This document shows positions 1-13,300 of a stretch of DNA of 64,000 nucleotides, in pieces. The notes below the pieces were generated by a model. That model had not been told where the DNA came from. It did no database searches and was given only the letters and a program-made list of their open reading frames with translations. The translations under genes were made by a program, and so were the position numbers. The stretch comes from Serratia rubidaea. GTDB lineage: Bacteria > Pseudomonadota > Gammaproteobacteria > Enterobacterales > Enterobacteriaceae. Numbering within the stretch: position 1 is the stretch's first letter; each line of letters begins with the position of its first letter. The DNA is taken from assembly GCA_901472405.1 (NCBI GenBank), contig LR590463.1, forward strand, positions 124,001 through 188,000. The letters are read 5' to 3'.

Positions 1-1
1 G

Positions 2-871
2 CATCAGGGGCTGAAGGCGCAATACCGCGGCGAACATGCCCTGTGGAACAGCCTGCGCACCGGCCACTATGATTTGGCGATCAATCTCTCCGACCAGTGG
101 CGCGCGGCGCTGTACTGCCGTTTGCTCAAACCCACCTTCAGCCTGGGATTCTGCTATCCGAAGCGCAATAACCGGCTGTGGCGGCGTTGCCATTCGCTGC
201 TGGTGTCTACCGAGGGGCATGAGCGGCAACATACCGTGCTCAATAACCTCAGCATTCTGGCGCCGCTGGCGCTGCCGACGCTGATCACGCGCGTGACGCA
301 AACCTGGCGGCAGTGCGATCTCGATGAGGTGGAGCGGCTGAGCCGCCACTACCGGCTACGGGACTTTGTGCTGATCCAGCCGGCGGCGCGCTGGGCGTTT
401 AAAACCTGGACGGCGGCCGGCTTCAGCGAGGTGATCAATCACCTAACCGCCAGGGGGGAGACGGTGGTGCTCACCGGCGGGCGTTCGGCCGAAGAGGCGG
501 CGATGATTAGCGCCATTCTGGCCGGCTGCATCTCGCCGCAGCGGGTGATCAATCTGGCGGGGCGTCTGGAACTGCCGGAACTGGCGGTGCTGATCGCCCG
601 CGCCAGGCTGTTTATCGGCGTGGATTCGGTGCCGATGCATATGGCGGCGGCCCTGCAGACGCCGTCCGTGGTGCTGTTCGGCCCCAGCAACCTGACGCAG
701 TGGTCGCCCTGGCAGGCGCCGCATACGCGGCTGTGGGCCGGTGATTACCGGCCGCTGCCGCCGCCGCAGGCGGTGGACACCGCAACGGCGGAACGCTACC
801 TGGCGGCGATCCCGCCCGACGATGTGATACGAGCGGTCGACCGGTGGCTGGCGCCCGCTTCTGTGGGCTGA
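2..871 (+). CDS. waaQ: Lipopolysaccharide core heptosyltransferase, glycosyltransferase family 9, WaaQ-like (5' end missing)
   Basis: The reading frame is already open at the window edge, so the N-terminus is cut off and 289 residues remain. The protein resembles E. coli WaaQ (heptosyltransferase III), which adds a branching heptose to the inner core of lipopolysaccharide on the cytoplasmic face of the inner membrane. Visible family marks are NLSDQW near the start, IQPAARWAFKTW in the middle, the donor-site motif GVDSVPMHMAAA followed by SVVLFGPSN, and the C-terminal WAGDY. The order waaQ then waaL, 75 bp apart, fits a core-completion cluster. WaaQ is more likely than WaaC or WaaF because of the DQW and WAGDY segments, but the missing N-terminus prevents a full comparison. 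Confidence 0.82.
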   Translation, partial: HQGLKAQYRGEHALWNSLRTGHYDLAINLSDQWRAALYCRLLKPTFSLGFCYPKRNNRLWRRCHSLLVSTEGHERQHTVLNNLSILAPLALPTLITRVTQTWRQCDLDEVERLSRHYRLRDFVLIQPAARWAFKTWTAAGFSEVINHLTARGETVVLTGGRSAEEAAMISAILAGCISPQRVINLAGRLELPELAVLIARARLFIGVDSVPMHMAAALQTPSVVLFGPSNLTQWSPWQAPHTRLWAGDYRPLPPPQAVDTATAERYLAAIPPDDVIRAVDRWLAPASVG

Positions 872-945
872 CGACGCCTGCGCGTCGATCGTTTCTCCAT
901 GGCGCTTGCGCCGCATTTTTTATTTCCTGCGATGAGTATTCCACA

Positions 946-2181
946 ATGGTTTCTGTTCCTGCGAGTCCCGCCCCGTTGATCCGACAACGATTATTCGCCC
1001 TGACGGCCCTGTTGCTCGGCGCGTCGCTGCCGACCTCCAACTTTCTGATGAACGTCGCTCTGGGCCTGACGCTGGTTTGCCTGCTGTGGCAACGGGATGG
1101 CCGGCAGTGGCAGGCCGTGGCGAGGCAGCCCCTGGTATGGCTGCCGGCGCTGATCGTTGCGCTGTTGGCGCTGTCGCTGCTGACGCACGACTATGCGTAC
1201 GGAACGGCGATGGTCGGCAAGTATAAAAAGCTGCTGTATGTGCTGCCGCTGGCGCTGTTTTTTCTGGCCGATCGCCGCCTGCCGGCGCAGTTTCTCCGCG
1301 GCTTTTTGTGGGCCAACGCGCTGATACTGGCCATCAGCCTGGCCGGCGGCGCCGGGCTGGCGACGCGCTGGGGCATCAGCCCTGACAACCCGACGGTGTT
1401 TAAGCTGCAAATTACCCAGAACGTCTTTATGGCGCTGGCCGCGCTGGTCTGGCTGACGCGCGCCGTTGCCGGCCATGGCGCACGGCGCTGGCAGTACGGC
1501 GCGCTGACGCTGCTGGCGGCGGCCAATGTGCTGCTGATGGTGCAGGGCCGCACGGGCTATGTGGCGCTGGTGGTTGGTGCGGGCGTCTGGCTGCTGTTGA
1601 CGCTGCGCCGCCGCCAGCGGATGGCGGTTATCGCCTGCGGCGTCGTGGCCGTCGCCATGCTGGCGCTGATCCCTAATCTGGCGATGGAGCGGCTGACGCT
1701 GGGGGTGCAGCAGGTGCGGCATTGCGTGCTGGCCCCCGCAGCAACGGCTTATCAAGCCTGCGATAACTCGATGGGGCAGCGCACCGCCTTTGCGCGCGAA
1801 TCGTGGCGGTTGATTCAACAGGCGCCGCTGCTGGGCAACGGCGCCGGCAGTTTCTGGTACGGCAATGCGCAGACCGGCTACAGCGTGCATAATCCACACA
1901 ATGAGTATCTGCTGGCAACGGTGCAAAACGGCCTGCTGGGCCTGACGCTATTTCTTGCCTGGATGTGGTGCTGCTACCGCGTCGCCTGGCGGCAGCCGAC
2001 GGCGCGCCGCAACCTGCTGGTGGCGGTGCTGTGTAGCTATATGGCCTGCCACCTGTTCAACTCGTTCCTGCTGGACTCCTCCGAAGGGCACCTGTTCGTG
2101 GTGATAGCGGCGATGCTGGCCGGGTGGGCGCTGACGCCGCGGGAGAACACGCCTCAGAACATTCATTACATGAATGAGTGA
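946..2181 (+). CDS. waaL: O-antigen ligase, WaaL family (Wzy_C domain)
   Basis: This 411-residue polytopic membrane protein should join undecaprenyl-linked O-antigen to the lipid A-core in the periplasm. It has about ten to twelve hydrophobic segments, a large periplasmic loop around residues 240-320 with two cysteines, and the segment HNPHNEYLLATVQNG near residue 315, which matches the conserved H..E motif of the Wzy_C/O-antigen ligase family. The frame stays open upstream to an ATG at 844, but that would overlap waaQ, and the 34 extra residues look like untranslated sequence. I therefore chose the ATG at 946. The ribosome site is weak, so translation may be coupled to waaQ. Assignment to ligase rather than Wzy polymerase rests on the position next to waaQ. 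Confidence 0.8.
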   Translation: MVSVPASPAPLIRQRLFALTALLLGASLPTSNFLMNVALGLTLVCLLWQRDGRQWQAVARQPLVWLPALIVALLALSLLTHDYAYGTAMVGKYKKLLYVLPLALFFLADRRLPAQFLRGFLWANALILAISLAGGAGLATRWGISPDNPTVFKLQITQNVFMALAALVWLTRAVAGHGARRWQYGALTLLAAANVLLMVQGRTGYVALVVGAGVWLLLTLRRRQRMAVIACGVVAVAMLALIPNLAMERLTLGVQQVRHCVLAPAATAYQACDNSMGQRTAFARESWRLIQQAPLLGNGAGSFWYGNAQTGYSVHNPHNEYLLATVQNGLLGLTLFLAWMWCCYRVAWRQPTARRNLLVAVLCSYMACHLFNSFLLDSSEGHLFVVIAAMLAGWALTPRENTPQNIHYMNE

Positions 2182-2242
2182 GGCTAATCGGCGTCTTTTT
2201 TGCCTGCCTGCGGCGCGTTGAAAAATCAGTACATAAAAACGG

Positions 2243-2278
2243 CCCGCTTATGCTTTTTGCCAGGAAAGCGTAAGCGGG
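2243..2278. terminator. Bidirectional hairpin terminator after waaL
   Basis: A 14-bp stem with one G-T pair (arms 2243-2256 and 2265-2278) closes an eight-base loop. The T-run is better on the minus strand (the A-run at 2236-2240) than on the plus strand, where only GGGTTTG follows. It probably separates the LPS genes from the CDI locus. Confidence 0.6.
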
Positions 2279-2574
2279 TTTGTCATAATTGCGGGCTTTA
2301 ATAAACAAAAATAAATAGTGCCTAATAGTAAATAAATGGAATAATTAATTGGCAAATTATTTTATTTAACGTCGAAGTGGGGAATAAAACTTAAGATTAT
2401 TCATATCATTTATCTGCCTGGCGTTGGGGGGCGAGAGTGCGCTAATTAACTGAAGTCGTAAGGAATAAAAGCAGGAATTTCTAAAATCATTACTATTACT
2501 CAGGCATAGCTTGCTTTTTGATAAGCCGGGTGGATAATGCGTCGAATATAAATTTATGAAACGGAATTCATAGC
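2279..2574 (+). promoter_or_regulatory. AT-rich leader upstream of cdiB
   Basis: This stretch contains no gene. It is much more AT-rich than the flanking genes and must hold the cdiBA promoter. Several TAAT/TATTT-rich segments could serve as -10 boxes, but I cannot single out a convincing -35/-10 pair. The cdiB ribosome site is weak (ACGGAATTCATAGC before the ATG at 2575). The composition would suit silencing by H-NS, as is common for acquired surface loci; that is an inference. Confidence 0.35.
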
Positions 2575-4304
2575 ATGAAAGGGAATTTATCCTCGCTGTT
2601 ATGGCGGAGGACGCTGCCTGCTTCGCTGGCCGCCGGCTTATTATTCACACACTCTTTGCCGATATATGGTGCGCCGGTGGTGGACGGCGTATTGCAAAAC
2701 GCCGCCGCACGAGATGCGCAGGAGCAGCAGCGCCAGCAGGAACGTGAACGCGCGCTGCAGCAGCAGAATGCGCCGCACAGCGACGTGCGCCTGAGCCGTC
2801 CCGAGGTCGCGCTGCCTGACTACCCGTCTGACGAACACCCCTGTTTTACCATCAACAGCCTGCAGCTGGTCGGCGAAGCGGCGGAACGCTTTCAGTGGGC
2901 GCTGGACGCCGCGGAAGACGCCAAAGGCCGCTGTCTGGGCCAGCAGGGCATCGTGCTGGCAATCAATAAAGTGCAGAACCGCATTCTGGCCGCAGGCTAT
3001 GTCACCACCCGGGTGATGGCGCAGGAGCAGGATCTGACCCGCGGTGTGCTGACGCTGACGCTGCAGCCCGGTCGTATCGACCATGTACGTTTTGAAGAGG
3101 GGACCTCCTGGCGCGGGCGGCTGTGGAATGCGCTGCCGGCGTCGAGCGGCGATATTCTCAACCTGCGCGCGATTGAGCAGGGGCTGGAGAACTTTAAGCG
3201 TGTGCCCAGCGTCGAGGCCGATATTAAAATCGCCCCCGGTGAGCAGGAGGCGACCAGCGATCTGCTGGTGAGCTGGAAAGAGGGGCGTCCGGTGCGCCTG
3301 AGCCTGGGGCTGGACGACAGCGGTTCGAAAAGCACCGGCCGCTATCTGGGTTCCGCCACGCTGGCGATTGACGCGCCCTTTGCCCAGAACGATCTGTTCT
3401 ATGCCAATATCGGCAAAAACCTGTTTGAACACGGGCCGTTCGGCAACCGTTCGCATACGCTGAACTACGTCTTCCCGATCGGCTACTGGAGCCTGGCCGC
3501 CAACTACAGCGATTACACCTACCACCAGAATATCCCCAACGCCAACGAGGTGCTGAGCTACAGCGGTAAAAGTGAAAACCTGCAGCTGACGCTGTCCCGC
3601 CTGCTGTTCCGCAACCAGTCCCATAAGCTGACGCTCAATATGCGCGCTTACCGTCGCCACGCCACCAACGCGGTCGACGGCTACAACATTGATAACCAGG
3701 AGCGCCGCACCGCCGGCTGGGAGCTGGGCCTTAACCAGCGCAGCTATCTCGGCAGCGCCACGCTGGACGCCAACCTCAACTGGCACCGCGGCACCGGAGC
3801 ATTCGGCGCCAAACCGGCGCCGGAAGAGGCGACGCACAGCGGCAGCGCCCGCGTCGGCATCGCCATGGGGGACGTCAGCCTGAACCAGCCGTTTGCTCTG
3901 GGGCAGCAGCCCTGGCGCTATTACACCAGCCTGCGCGGCCAGTGGAGCGCCAACGCGCTGACGCCGCAGGAGCGGCTGGCGATCGGCGGCCGCTACACCG
4001 TGCGCGGCTTCGATGGCGAAATGTCGCTGTCCGGCGAGCGCGGCATGGTGTGGCGCAATGAACTGGCGTGGAATGTACAGTCTCGCGGCCATGAACTGTA
4101 CACCGCGCTGGACTATGGCCGCGTGGGCGGCCCAGCGCGCGCAGTCTGGTCGGCAAACAGCTGACGGGCGCGGCGCTGGGCGTGCGCGGCGCGCTGTGGC
4201 GGCGCTTCAGCTATGACCTGTTCGCCGGCGTACCGCTGAGCAAGCCGGACGCGTTCCACACCTCCGGCGCCACCGCCGGCTTCAGCGTAAACCTGGAAAT
4301 TTAA
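2575..4304 (+). CDS. cdiB: CdiB two-partner secretion outer-membrane exporter (one frameshift)
   Basis: This is the TpsB transporter that exports CdiA across the outer membrane; the repaired length is about 576 residues. It begins with a signal peptide of about 32 residues. A Q/R/E-rich helix (residues 45-65) follows, then the POTRA_2 region with C-F-T-I near residue 97 and a disulfide-type cysteine pair. The rest is a ShlB-type 16-strand barrel containing the conserved VRGF motif (near 4006) of the L6 loop. The frame breaks at 4131-4133, where CCC should be CCCC. After repair the frame continues to the stop at 4302-4304, and the barrel ends with SVNLEI, a plausible final strand. cdiA starts 55 bp downstream, so the two are an operon. 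The break looks like a sequencing error because nothing else is degraded. Confidence 0.9.
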
Positions 4305-4359
4305 TCTGCCGGACGGCCGCGGCCGTTCACGGGATAGATCTTTTACACGGACGTGATTC

Positions 4360-7300
4360 ATGAATAAACATTGCTATCGCCTGATCTTTAGCCGCACTCA
4401 CGGGGAGCTGCGGGTGGTTTCCGAGCTGGCGCGCAGCTGCAGCACCGAACCGGGCCAAAGCCGCGGCGGGCATGCGCCGCGCCTGTGGGTGACGGTGCGC
4501 CGTGCGGTGTGGCTGTTGGGGCTGGCGCTGTTCGCCGGCCCGGCGCTGGCGGGCGGCATCGTCGCCGACGGTCCGGCGGGGCAGCGTCCTGAGGTGATCG
4601 CCACCCAGAACGGGCTGCCGCAGATCAATATCACCGCGCCCAACCAGGCCGGGGTGTCGCATAACAAATATAAGCAGTTCGACGTCGACCGGCAGGGGGC
4701 GATCCTCAATAACTCGGCGACGATGACCTCAACCCAGCTGGGGGCATGATCCAGGGCAACCCGAACCTGAACCCCAACGGCGCGCCGGCGCGGGTGATCC
4801 TGAACGAAGTCAACAGCAACAACCCTAGCCAGCTGCGCGGCTTTTTAGAAGTGGCGGGCGGCCGGGCGCAGGTGATCGTCGCCAACCCGGCGGGGATTGT
4901 CTGTAACGGCTGCGGCACCATCAACGCCGGGCGCATGACGCTGACCACCGGTAAGCCGCAGCTGAACGCCGACGGCAGCCTGGGCGGTTATCAGGTGGAG
5001 CGCGGCATGGTGCGCATCGAAGGCGGCGGCCTGAACGGCGACGCCCGCCACGACACCGAATATGTCGATATTCTGGCGCGCGCGGTGGAAGTGAACGCCG
5101 GCGTCTGGGCCAAACAGGGGCTGAAGGTGGTGGCCGGGCGCAACCGCGTCAGCGCCGACGGCAGCGCGGTAACGCCGCTGGCCGCCGACGATAAAAAACC
5201 GGAACTGGCGATCGATATGGGCCAGATGGGCGGCATGTACAGCGGCTATATCCAGATGATCGGCACCGAAGCGGGCGTCGGCGTGCGTAATCAGGGCGGC
5301 CATCTGCAGGCGGGCAAAACGCTGACCGTCAGCAGCGAAGGCAAACTGAGCTGGCAGCCGGCAAAACAGGAGGCGGTCACCCAGGCCGGCGGCGATATCC
5401 AACTGGCCGCCCGCGACGACATTGACTACCACGGCAAGCTGCACAGCGGCGGCACGCTCTCGGTGCAGAGCCGTGACGGCGAGCTGCGCCAGTCCGGCAC
5501 GCTGGCGGCGGCCGGCGACGTGCGGCTTAACGCCGCGCGCGGCATCCGCAGCAGCGGCAACCTGCTGGCCGGCAGCGATGTTAACAGCCAACTGGTGCGC
5601 GAGGCGGATCTGACCCTGGCCAGCCAGGGCGAAGTGCAGGCCAGCGGCAAATTACTGAGTAAAAAAACGCTGAAGGTCAGCGGCCGGCAGGCCGACCTCA
5701 GCCAGGCGACGCTCAGCGCGCGCCGCACTGAGGTCAGCGCCGCGGCAGGCGGCGTAGCGCTGCGGCAGGTCACGCTGGACAGCCGGGAGCTGGCGCTCAG
5801 CGCGACGGGCGATATCGACGCGCAGCAGGCGCGCATCAAGGCCGGGCGCTGGGACGTCAGCGGCAACAGCCTGTTCGGCCAAGGGGCGATCTGGTCGCAG
5901 AGCGGCGACGGCGACAGCCGTTTTGCGCTGAACGGCCTGTTTGACAACAGCGACGGCAGCATTGAGGCCCGGGGACTGCAGCTGGATACCGCCTCGCTGA
6001 ACAACCAGCGCGGGCGTCTGGTGGCGCTGGACGGTGCGGCGCAGCGCTGGCGGGTCGGCGGCCTGCTGGATAATCGCGGCGGCGTACTGGGCGGCAACGG
6101 CAGCCTGACGCTGACGGCCGGCGAGCTGCACAACCAGAGCGGCGTGGTGCAGAGCCAGTCGGCGCTGGATCTTCGCTCGGCGGCGGGGATCGACAACGAT
6201 CGCGGCCAACTGCTGGCCGGCGGCAGCTGACGCTGAACGCCGGCGGCGCGCTGACCAACCGCGACGGTGATATCAACGGCACAGGGCTGCAGCTGGCGGC
6301 GCACAGCCTGGACAACGCGCAGGGCCGGCTGGTCAGCCAGAGTGGGCTGCAGCTGACGGCGCACACAGGGCTGGACAACCGGCAGGGGCTGCTGGAAGCG
6401 GGCGATGAATTAACGATTAACAGCGCGGGCGACTGGGATAACCGCGGCGGGCGCGCCACCGGCGGCCGGCGGGCGACCGTTACCGCCCGCCAGATCAATA
6501 ACGACGGCGGCAGGCTGCAGTCCGGCGGCGCGCTGACGCTCAACAGCGCCGGCAACGTCAGCAACCAGGGCGGGCTGTTAACGGCGCAGCAGGGGCTGAG
6601 CTGGCAGGGCGCTGCAGGCAGCCGGCTGAACAACGACGGCGGCAAGGTGCTCAGCGACGGCGATCTGTCGCTGCAGGGCGGCAGCCTGAGCAACCGGCAG
6701 CAGGGGCTGGTGCAGAGCCGGCAGGCGCTGACGCTGGCTCTGGACGGCGGCTGGGATAACCGGGACGGCACGCTGCTCGGCGGCGGAGCGACCCGGGTGC
6801 GCGCCGACAGCCTGCTGAACACCGGCGGCGCGGTGCAGTCGCTGGACGCGCTGGATATGCAGTTTACCCGCCAGCTGGATAACGGCGACGGCAAGATTTT
6901 CAGCAAGCTGTCACAGACCCTGCGGGCGGAAGATCTGCTGAACCATCAGGGCTGGATGGGCAGCCAGGGCGGCTGGTCCGCCGTCGCCCGGCGTTTTGAC
7001 AACCGGGGCGGCAGCGTCCAAAGCCAGCAGGATGCGCAGCTGGCGAGCGCCGGGCTGGACAATCAGGGCGGCAGCATTCAGTCGGCCGGGGCGCTGGCGC
7101 TGCATATCGGCCAGGATGTGGATAACCGCGGCGGTAAGCTCAGCGCGCAGGGGCAGCTGGCGCTGCGCGGCGCGAACGCGGGTGAGGCCGCCGGCACGCT
7201 GCACAACGCGGCGGGTCAGCTGCTGGCCGGCGATGCGCTCAGCGTGGCGGCGCAGAGCCTGGACAACCAGCAGGGCGGCCTGCTTTACAGCCAGCGGGCG

Positions 7301-10300
7301 ATGCGGCTGAACCTGAACGGCGCGCTGGATAACCGCCGGGGGCGGCTGCAGAGCGGGAGCAGCTGCAGCTCGACGCACAGTCGCTGCTTAACGAGGGCGG
7401 CGCGCTGGATGGCCAGCAGCAGGTGGCATTGCGGATCCTGGGGCTGCTGGACAATACCCGCGGCGCGATCAGAAGCAACGGCGCGCAGCAGGTTAGCGCG
7501 CAGCAGGTCGAGAACCGCGAAGGGGTGTTCAGCAGCCGTGGCTCGCTGGCGCTGAGCGCCGGGCGGCTGGATAACCTGAACGGCACGCTGATTGGTCAGG
7601 GCGACGGCGACTACCGTATCGACCTGCTGAATAACCAGCAGGGCAAGATCCACAGCGGTCAGGCGCTGACGCTGCGCGGCCAGCAGTTGAACAACCAGGG
7701 CGGGCAGCTGGTTTCCACCGGCGCCCAACGGCTGGAGGTGGCGCAGATCGATAACCGCGGCGGCGCCGTCACCAGCCAGGATCGGCTGTCGCTGCAGAGC
7801 AGCGGCCTGAACAACCGCGACGGCGGCCTGCTGATGGGCACGACGCACACCGACGTAAGCGCGCAGACGCTGGATAACGGCGGCGGCCGCCTGCAAAGCG
7901 CCGGTTCGCTGACGCTGTCGCTGCTGGATACGCTGAACAACCAGCAGGGACGCGTAGTGGCCAACGGCGCGCTGGCGATTAACGGCCAGCAGCGCGCCGT
8001 CTCCGCTCTGCAGCTGCTGAACCAGGGCGGGCTGATCCAGAGCGGCGCCACGCTGGCGGTGGACGCCGGCACGCTGGACAACCAGGGCGGCACGCTGCTG
8101 AGCCAGCAGGCGCTGACGCTGTCGCTGCAGCAGGATTACACCCAGCGCGCCGGCGATACGCTCAGCAGCAACGAAGCGCTGACGCTGACGCTGGCCGGCG
8201 GCCTGACCAACCTGACGGAGTGGCTGCTGCCGGGCAGCCTGACCGTCAACGGCACGCATATCACCAACCTTGGCTCGCTGGTGGGCAAAACGCTGCGGCT
8301 GACGACCGGCGCGCTGCTGAACAAGGGGCGGCTGGAGGCTGACAGCATGACGGTCGACGCCGACACGCTGGATAACCTGGCGACGGTGATGGGCGATGAC
8401 ATTACGCTGCGCGCTAAAACGATCGACAACCATGGTCGCGATGCGGTGATCGCCGCCACCGAGCGGCTGCATCTGCAGGCCGGCGAACGCCTGACCAACC
8501 GCGACGGCAGCCTGATCTACAGCGCCGGCAGCCTGCATTTGGGCAGCGGCGATCTGATTGAGAACCGGGCGAGCAATATCGAGGCGGACGGCGACGTGAC
8601 GGTGGAGGCCAAGCGGCTGGACAACCTGCGTGAAGGGCTGGAGATTGAGCGCGAGGCGGAAAGCAGCGACTACAAGTGGCACCGTTACAACTACTACTGG
8701 CGTTCTTACGGCTCCAAGGTCAACCCCGACAAAGAGACCATGGCGCCGACCACGCAGAACCTGACGTTCCGTGATGACGCGGCGGCGGACAGCAACCCTT
8801 ACGGCACTCTGCTGGCGATTGACCCGGCGGGCAAACGCGCGCAGGTGCGGGTAAAAAGCGCGCAGGGAGAGATGCTGGAGGTCTGGGTAAACTACCTGGC
8901 GCTGAAGCCGAACGACGACGGCGGCTACGCCATGACCTTCTACGAGACGCGCGGCTTCCGGCAGAACAGCGTGCCGACGCCGTACCACAATACGGTGTGG
9001 CGCGAGCACGATCGCGGGACGTCTGGAACAGTGGGACCCGGAAAAGCACCTCGATATCATCAACGCGCCTTTTGTTACCGATTACAGCAACTTCCGCGAG
9101 CGCACCACCACCGGCACGGTCACGCGCGACCGGCTGGTTTCCGCCGGCATCGGCGGCAGATCCTGGCGGGCGGCAATATGGTGCTGCGCATTGCCAGCCA
9201 GCTGTTGAACGACGCCAGCACCATCGCCGCCAACGGCAACCTGACGATTGACGGCGACGGCAAGGTGATCAACCGCGGCTATTCGGTCAATGAGCGGCGT
9301 CAGGAATATATCGTCGATCACTATGACAAGGACACCCACCACTGGTACCCGACGTTTAACCGCGACGAGACCACGGCGCTGACCACCATTGACGGCATTA
9401 TCAGCGGCAACGGCAGCGTCGCCATTCGCGGCGCAAGCATTGAGAACACCACGGTCAACCAGGCGCAGATTGGCAGCGTGGAGGCGGCGCAGAAGGCGGC
9501 GGAGGCCGAGCGTGCGGAGCTGGAGCGCAATCCGCTGGCGGTGACGGTCGACGGCGTGGAGTGGCAGTCCGGCGATACGCAGCTGACCCCCGGCGGCCGG
9601 CCGCTGACGCCGGGCGAGCTGGCGCTGACCGACAAGCAGCATCTGGGCGACGTGGCGACCGCGATCCCGGACAACGGCCTGTTCCGTCAGCATCTGGAAG
9701 CGGACAGCCCGTATCTGGTGGTGACCGACGAGCGTTTCACCAGCCGCAGCAAATTTATCAGCAGCGACTATATGCTGCAGCGGGTGGGCTACGACCCGGC
9801 GCAGGTGCATAAGCGCCTGGGCGACGGCTTCTATGAGCAGCGCCTGGTGCGCGAGCAGATGCTGAAGCTGACCGCCGGCCGTCGGTGCGCGGCGAAGACG
9901 CGATGGCGCAGTACCAGCGCCTGATGAACAACGGCATCAAGGTGGCGCAGGACTTCCAGCTGGTGCCGGGCGTGGCGCTGCGCCCTGAGCAGATTGCGGC
10001 GCTGACGCAGGATATCGTCTGGCTGGTGAGTGAAACGGTGCAGACCGCCAATGGCCCGCAGACGGTATGGGTGCCGAAGGTCTATCTGGCCAATGACACG
10101 CTGCGCCTGAACGGCGACGGCGCGCTGATCGCCGGCGGCGAGCTGCAGCTGTCGGCGGGCAGCATCAACAACGCCGGCAATCTGTTTGCCGATAAGGCGC
10201 TGACCATCGACGCCGGTCAGTTTATGCATCAGAGCGGCGATATCCGCGCCGACAGCATCAACGTGCAGGCGGACAGCCTGACCATGAGCACCAACCTGCA

Positions 10301-13300
10301 GGACGCGCTGCGTCAGGCGTCGATGAGCGCCAATGACATCAGCCTGAGCGGCGGCGATATCCGCCTGCAGGGGGCGAAGCTGGACGCAACGCAGAACCTG
10401 AGCCTGAGCGCACGCAATAATCTGGAGATCGGCGCCGCCAGAAGCAGCCACACGGCGGACCTGCAGGTGATTTCCGGCGCGATGGGCAACCGCACCAGCG
10501 GCGGGATGGAAGAGGCCGGCTCGCGGATGGCGCAGGTCAGCGGCGAGTGGCAGCAGGCGCAGGGCAGCACGCTCAGCGCCGGCAACAACCTGACGCTGAA
10601 GGCCGGGCGGGATATTACGCTGCAGGGCAGCCAGGCCAAGGCCGGCGGCCAGCTCGGCGTGCAGGCGGGCGGCGACGTTAAACTGCTGGCGGAGAGCACC
10701 ACCAACAGCACGCAGCTGACGGCCAACAGCCGCACCTCCTCGGTGAAGAACAGCCGTGAGGAAGAGCGCCTGCAGCTCAGCACCCTGAGCGGCGACCAGG
10801 GCGTGACGCTGACGGCGGGCAACAACCTGCTGGCGGAGGGCGCGCAGGTTGACAGCCAGGAAGGAGGCATCGGCCTGAGCGGGCAGAACGTGACCATCAA
10901 AGAGGCGCGGCAGCAGGTTAACGACCGCGACAGCGAGAACAAACGGGTCGGCAAGACCAAGAGCCGGCGCGAGGAAGAGAGTTCGCGCAGCGACGCGGTG
11001 GGCAGCACCTTCAGCGGCCAGAGCGGCGTGACGGTGGTGGCGCGCGAAGGGGACGTGACGGTCACCGGCAGCACACTGCACAGCGAGGACGGGGCGATCG
11101 CCCTGCAGGCGAAAAATGACGTTACGCTGAACAGCGCCACCGAAAGCGAGGCGACGTACTCGGAGGAGCGTTCCGAGAAGAAAGGCTTCCTGAAGAAGCA
11201 AAGCAGCCGCACGGTGAAAAACGACCGGGTGACGCGCGAGAAGGGCAGCCTGCTGAGCGGCGACAGCGTCAGCATCAGCGCCGGCAACGATCTGACGGTG
11301 AGCGGTTCGGCGATTGCCGCCGACCATGACGTCAATCTGCAGGCGGGCAACAACGTCGATATTTCCGCCGCCACCGAGACCGATGCGCACTACCTGTTGG
11401 AAGAGAAGAAAAAGAAAGGTCTGCTCAGCGGCGGCGGACTGGGCTTCACCATCGGCAGCCAGTCCAGCCGGCATCAGATTGACGAGAAGGGCACCACCCA
11501 GAGCCAGAGCGTCAGCACGGTGGGCAGCAATCAGGGCAACGTGACCATCAGCGCGGGCAAGCAGCTGCATATCGGCGGCGCCGATCTGGTGGCCGGCAAG
11601 GATATGACCCTGAGCGGCGACAGCGTGCAGATCGACCCGGGCTACGACCAGCGCACCCGTACGGAAACCTTTGAGACCAAGCAGAGCGGGCTGAGCGTGG
11701 CGCTGTCGGGCGCGGTGGGCAGCGCGCTGAATACCGCGGTCAGCACCGCCCAGCAGGCGCGCAAGGAGAGCAGCGGCCGCCTGCAGGCGCTGCAGGGCAC
11801 CAAGGCGGCGCTGTCCGGCGTACAGGCGATGCAGGCCAATGAGCGGGTCGGACTGGAAGACGGTGAAAAAGGCAGCGGCTTTGCGGTGAGCGTATCGCTC
11901 GGCAGCCAGAAGTCTTCATCGACGCAGAAGCAGGAACAGAGCATGGCCAGCGGTTCAACGCTGAACGCCGGCAATAATCTGAAGGTGACCGCCACGGGCA
12001 AACACGGCGAGGCGGGCAGCGGCGATATTGCTATCGGCGGCAGTCAGCTGAAAGCCGGGGGCGATGTAACGCTGGACGCCCAGCGCGACCTGCTGCTGAG
12101 CGGCGCGGCGAACATGCAGAAGACCGAGGGCAGCAACAAGAGCAGCGGCGGCAGCGTTGGGATGAGCCTGGGCGTGGGCAAGAACAGCGGCCTGAGCATC
12201 TTCGCCAACGCCAACTCGAGCAAGGGTTCGGAACACGGAGATGGCACAAGCTGGAACGAGACCACTATAGACAGCGGCAACAAGGTCACGTTGCACAGCG
12301 GGCGCGACACCACGCTGAAGGGCGCGCAGGTGAGCGGCGAGCAAGTGAGTGCGGACGTCGGGCGCAACCTGACGTTGCAGAGCCAGCAGGACAGCGATCG
12401 CTATGACGCGAAGCAGACCAGCGTCAGCGGCGGGGTGAGTGTGCCGATCGGTGCGGGCAGTGGTTCAGTGAACCTGAGCGCCAGCCGCGACAAACTGCAC
12501 AGCAATTACGACAGCGTGCAGGAACAGACGGGGATCTTTGCCGGCAAGGGCGGTTTTGATGTCAAGGTGGGCGAGCACACCCAGCTGGACGGGGCAGTGT
12601 TAGCCAGTACGGCGGACAAGGAAAAGAATCGTCTGGAGACGGGGACGCTGGGGTGGAGCGACATCCACAACAAGGCGGACTTTAAGGCCGAGCACAGCGG
12701 CGGTTCGCTGAGCACCGGCGGCCCGGTGGGTAAAGATTTGCTGACCAACATGGCGGGCGGCATGCTGTCGGGTGCTAATAACAGCGGTCATGCGGAAGGC
12801 ACCACCAAGGCGGCGGTGAGCGAGGGGACGATTGCCATTCGCGAGCAGGATAAACAGCAGCAGGACGTGGCGGAACTGAGCCGGGATACGGAGAATGCCA
12901 ACGGCAGCATCGGGCCGATCTTTGATAAAGAGAAGGAGCAGAACCGGCTGCGGGAAGCGCAGCTGATTGGCGAGATTGGCGGTATGGCGATGGACGTCAT
13001 CAGCACGCAGGGCGATCTTAACGGCCTGAAGGCGGCGAAGGAGAAACATCCGGGATGGAGTGCGGATAAGCTGCGGGAGACGAAAGAGTACCAGGCGGCG
13101 ATGAAGGAGTACGGCACGGGCAGCGATCTGCATAAGGCGGCGCAGGCGTTGACCGGCGCGCTGACGGCGCTGGCGGGTAACAACCTGGCAGGGGCGCTGG
13201 CAAGCGGCGCGTCGCCGTACCTGGCAACGGAAATCAAGAAGCTGACGACCAATCAGCAGACCGGTGAGGTGAATGTTACGGCGAATGCGATGGCGCACGC

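Noticed and set aside
2641..4092. Long minus-strand open frame opposite cdiB, and similar ones opposite cdiA, dpp, bcsB, bcsC and the EAL gene
   Set aside because: They mirror codon phase in GC-rich genes, are rich in Arg, Gln and His, show no domains and lie opposite genes with clear motifs.
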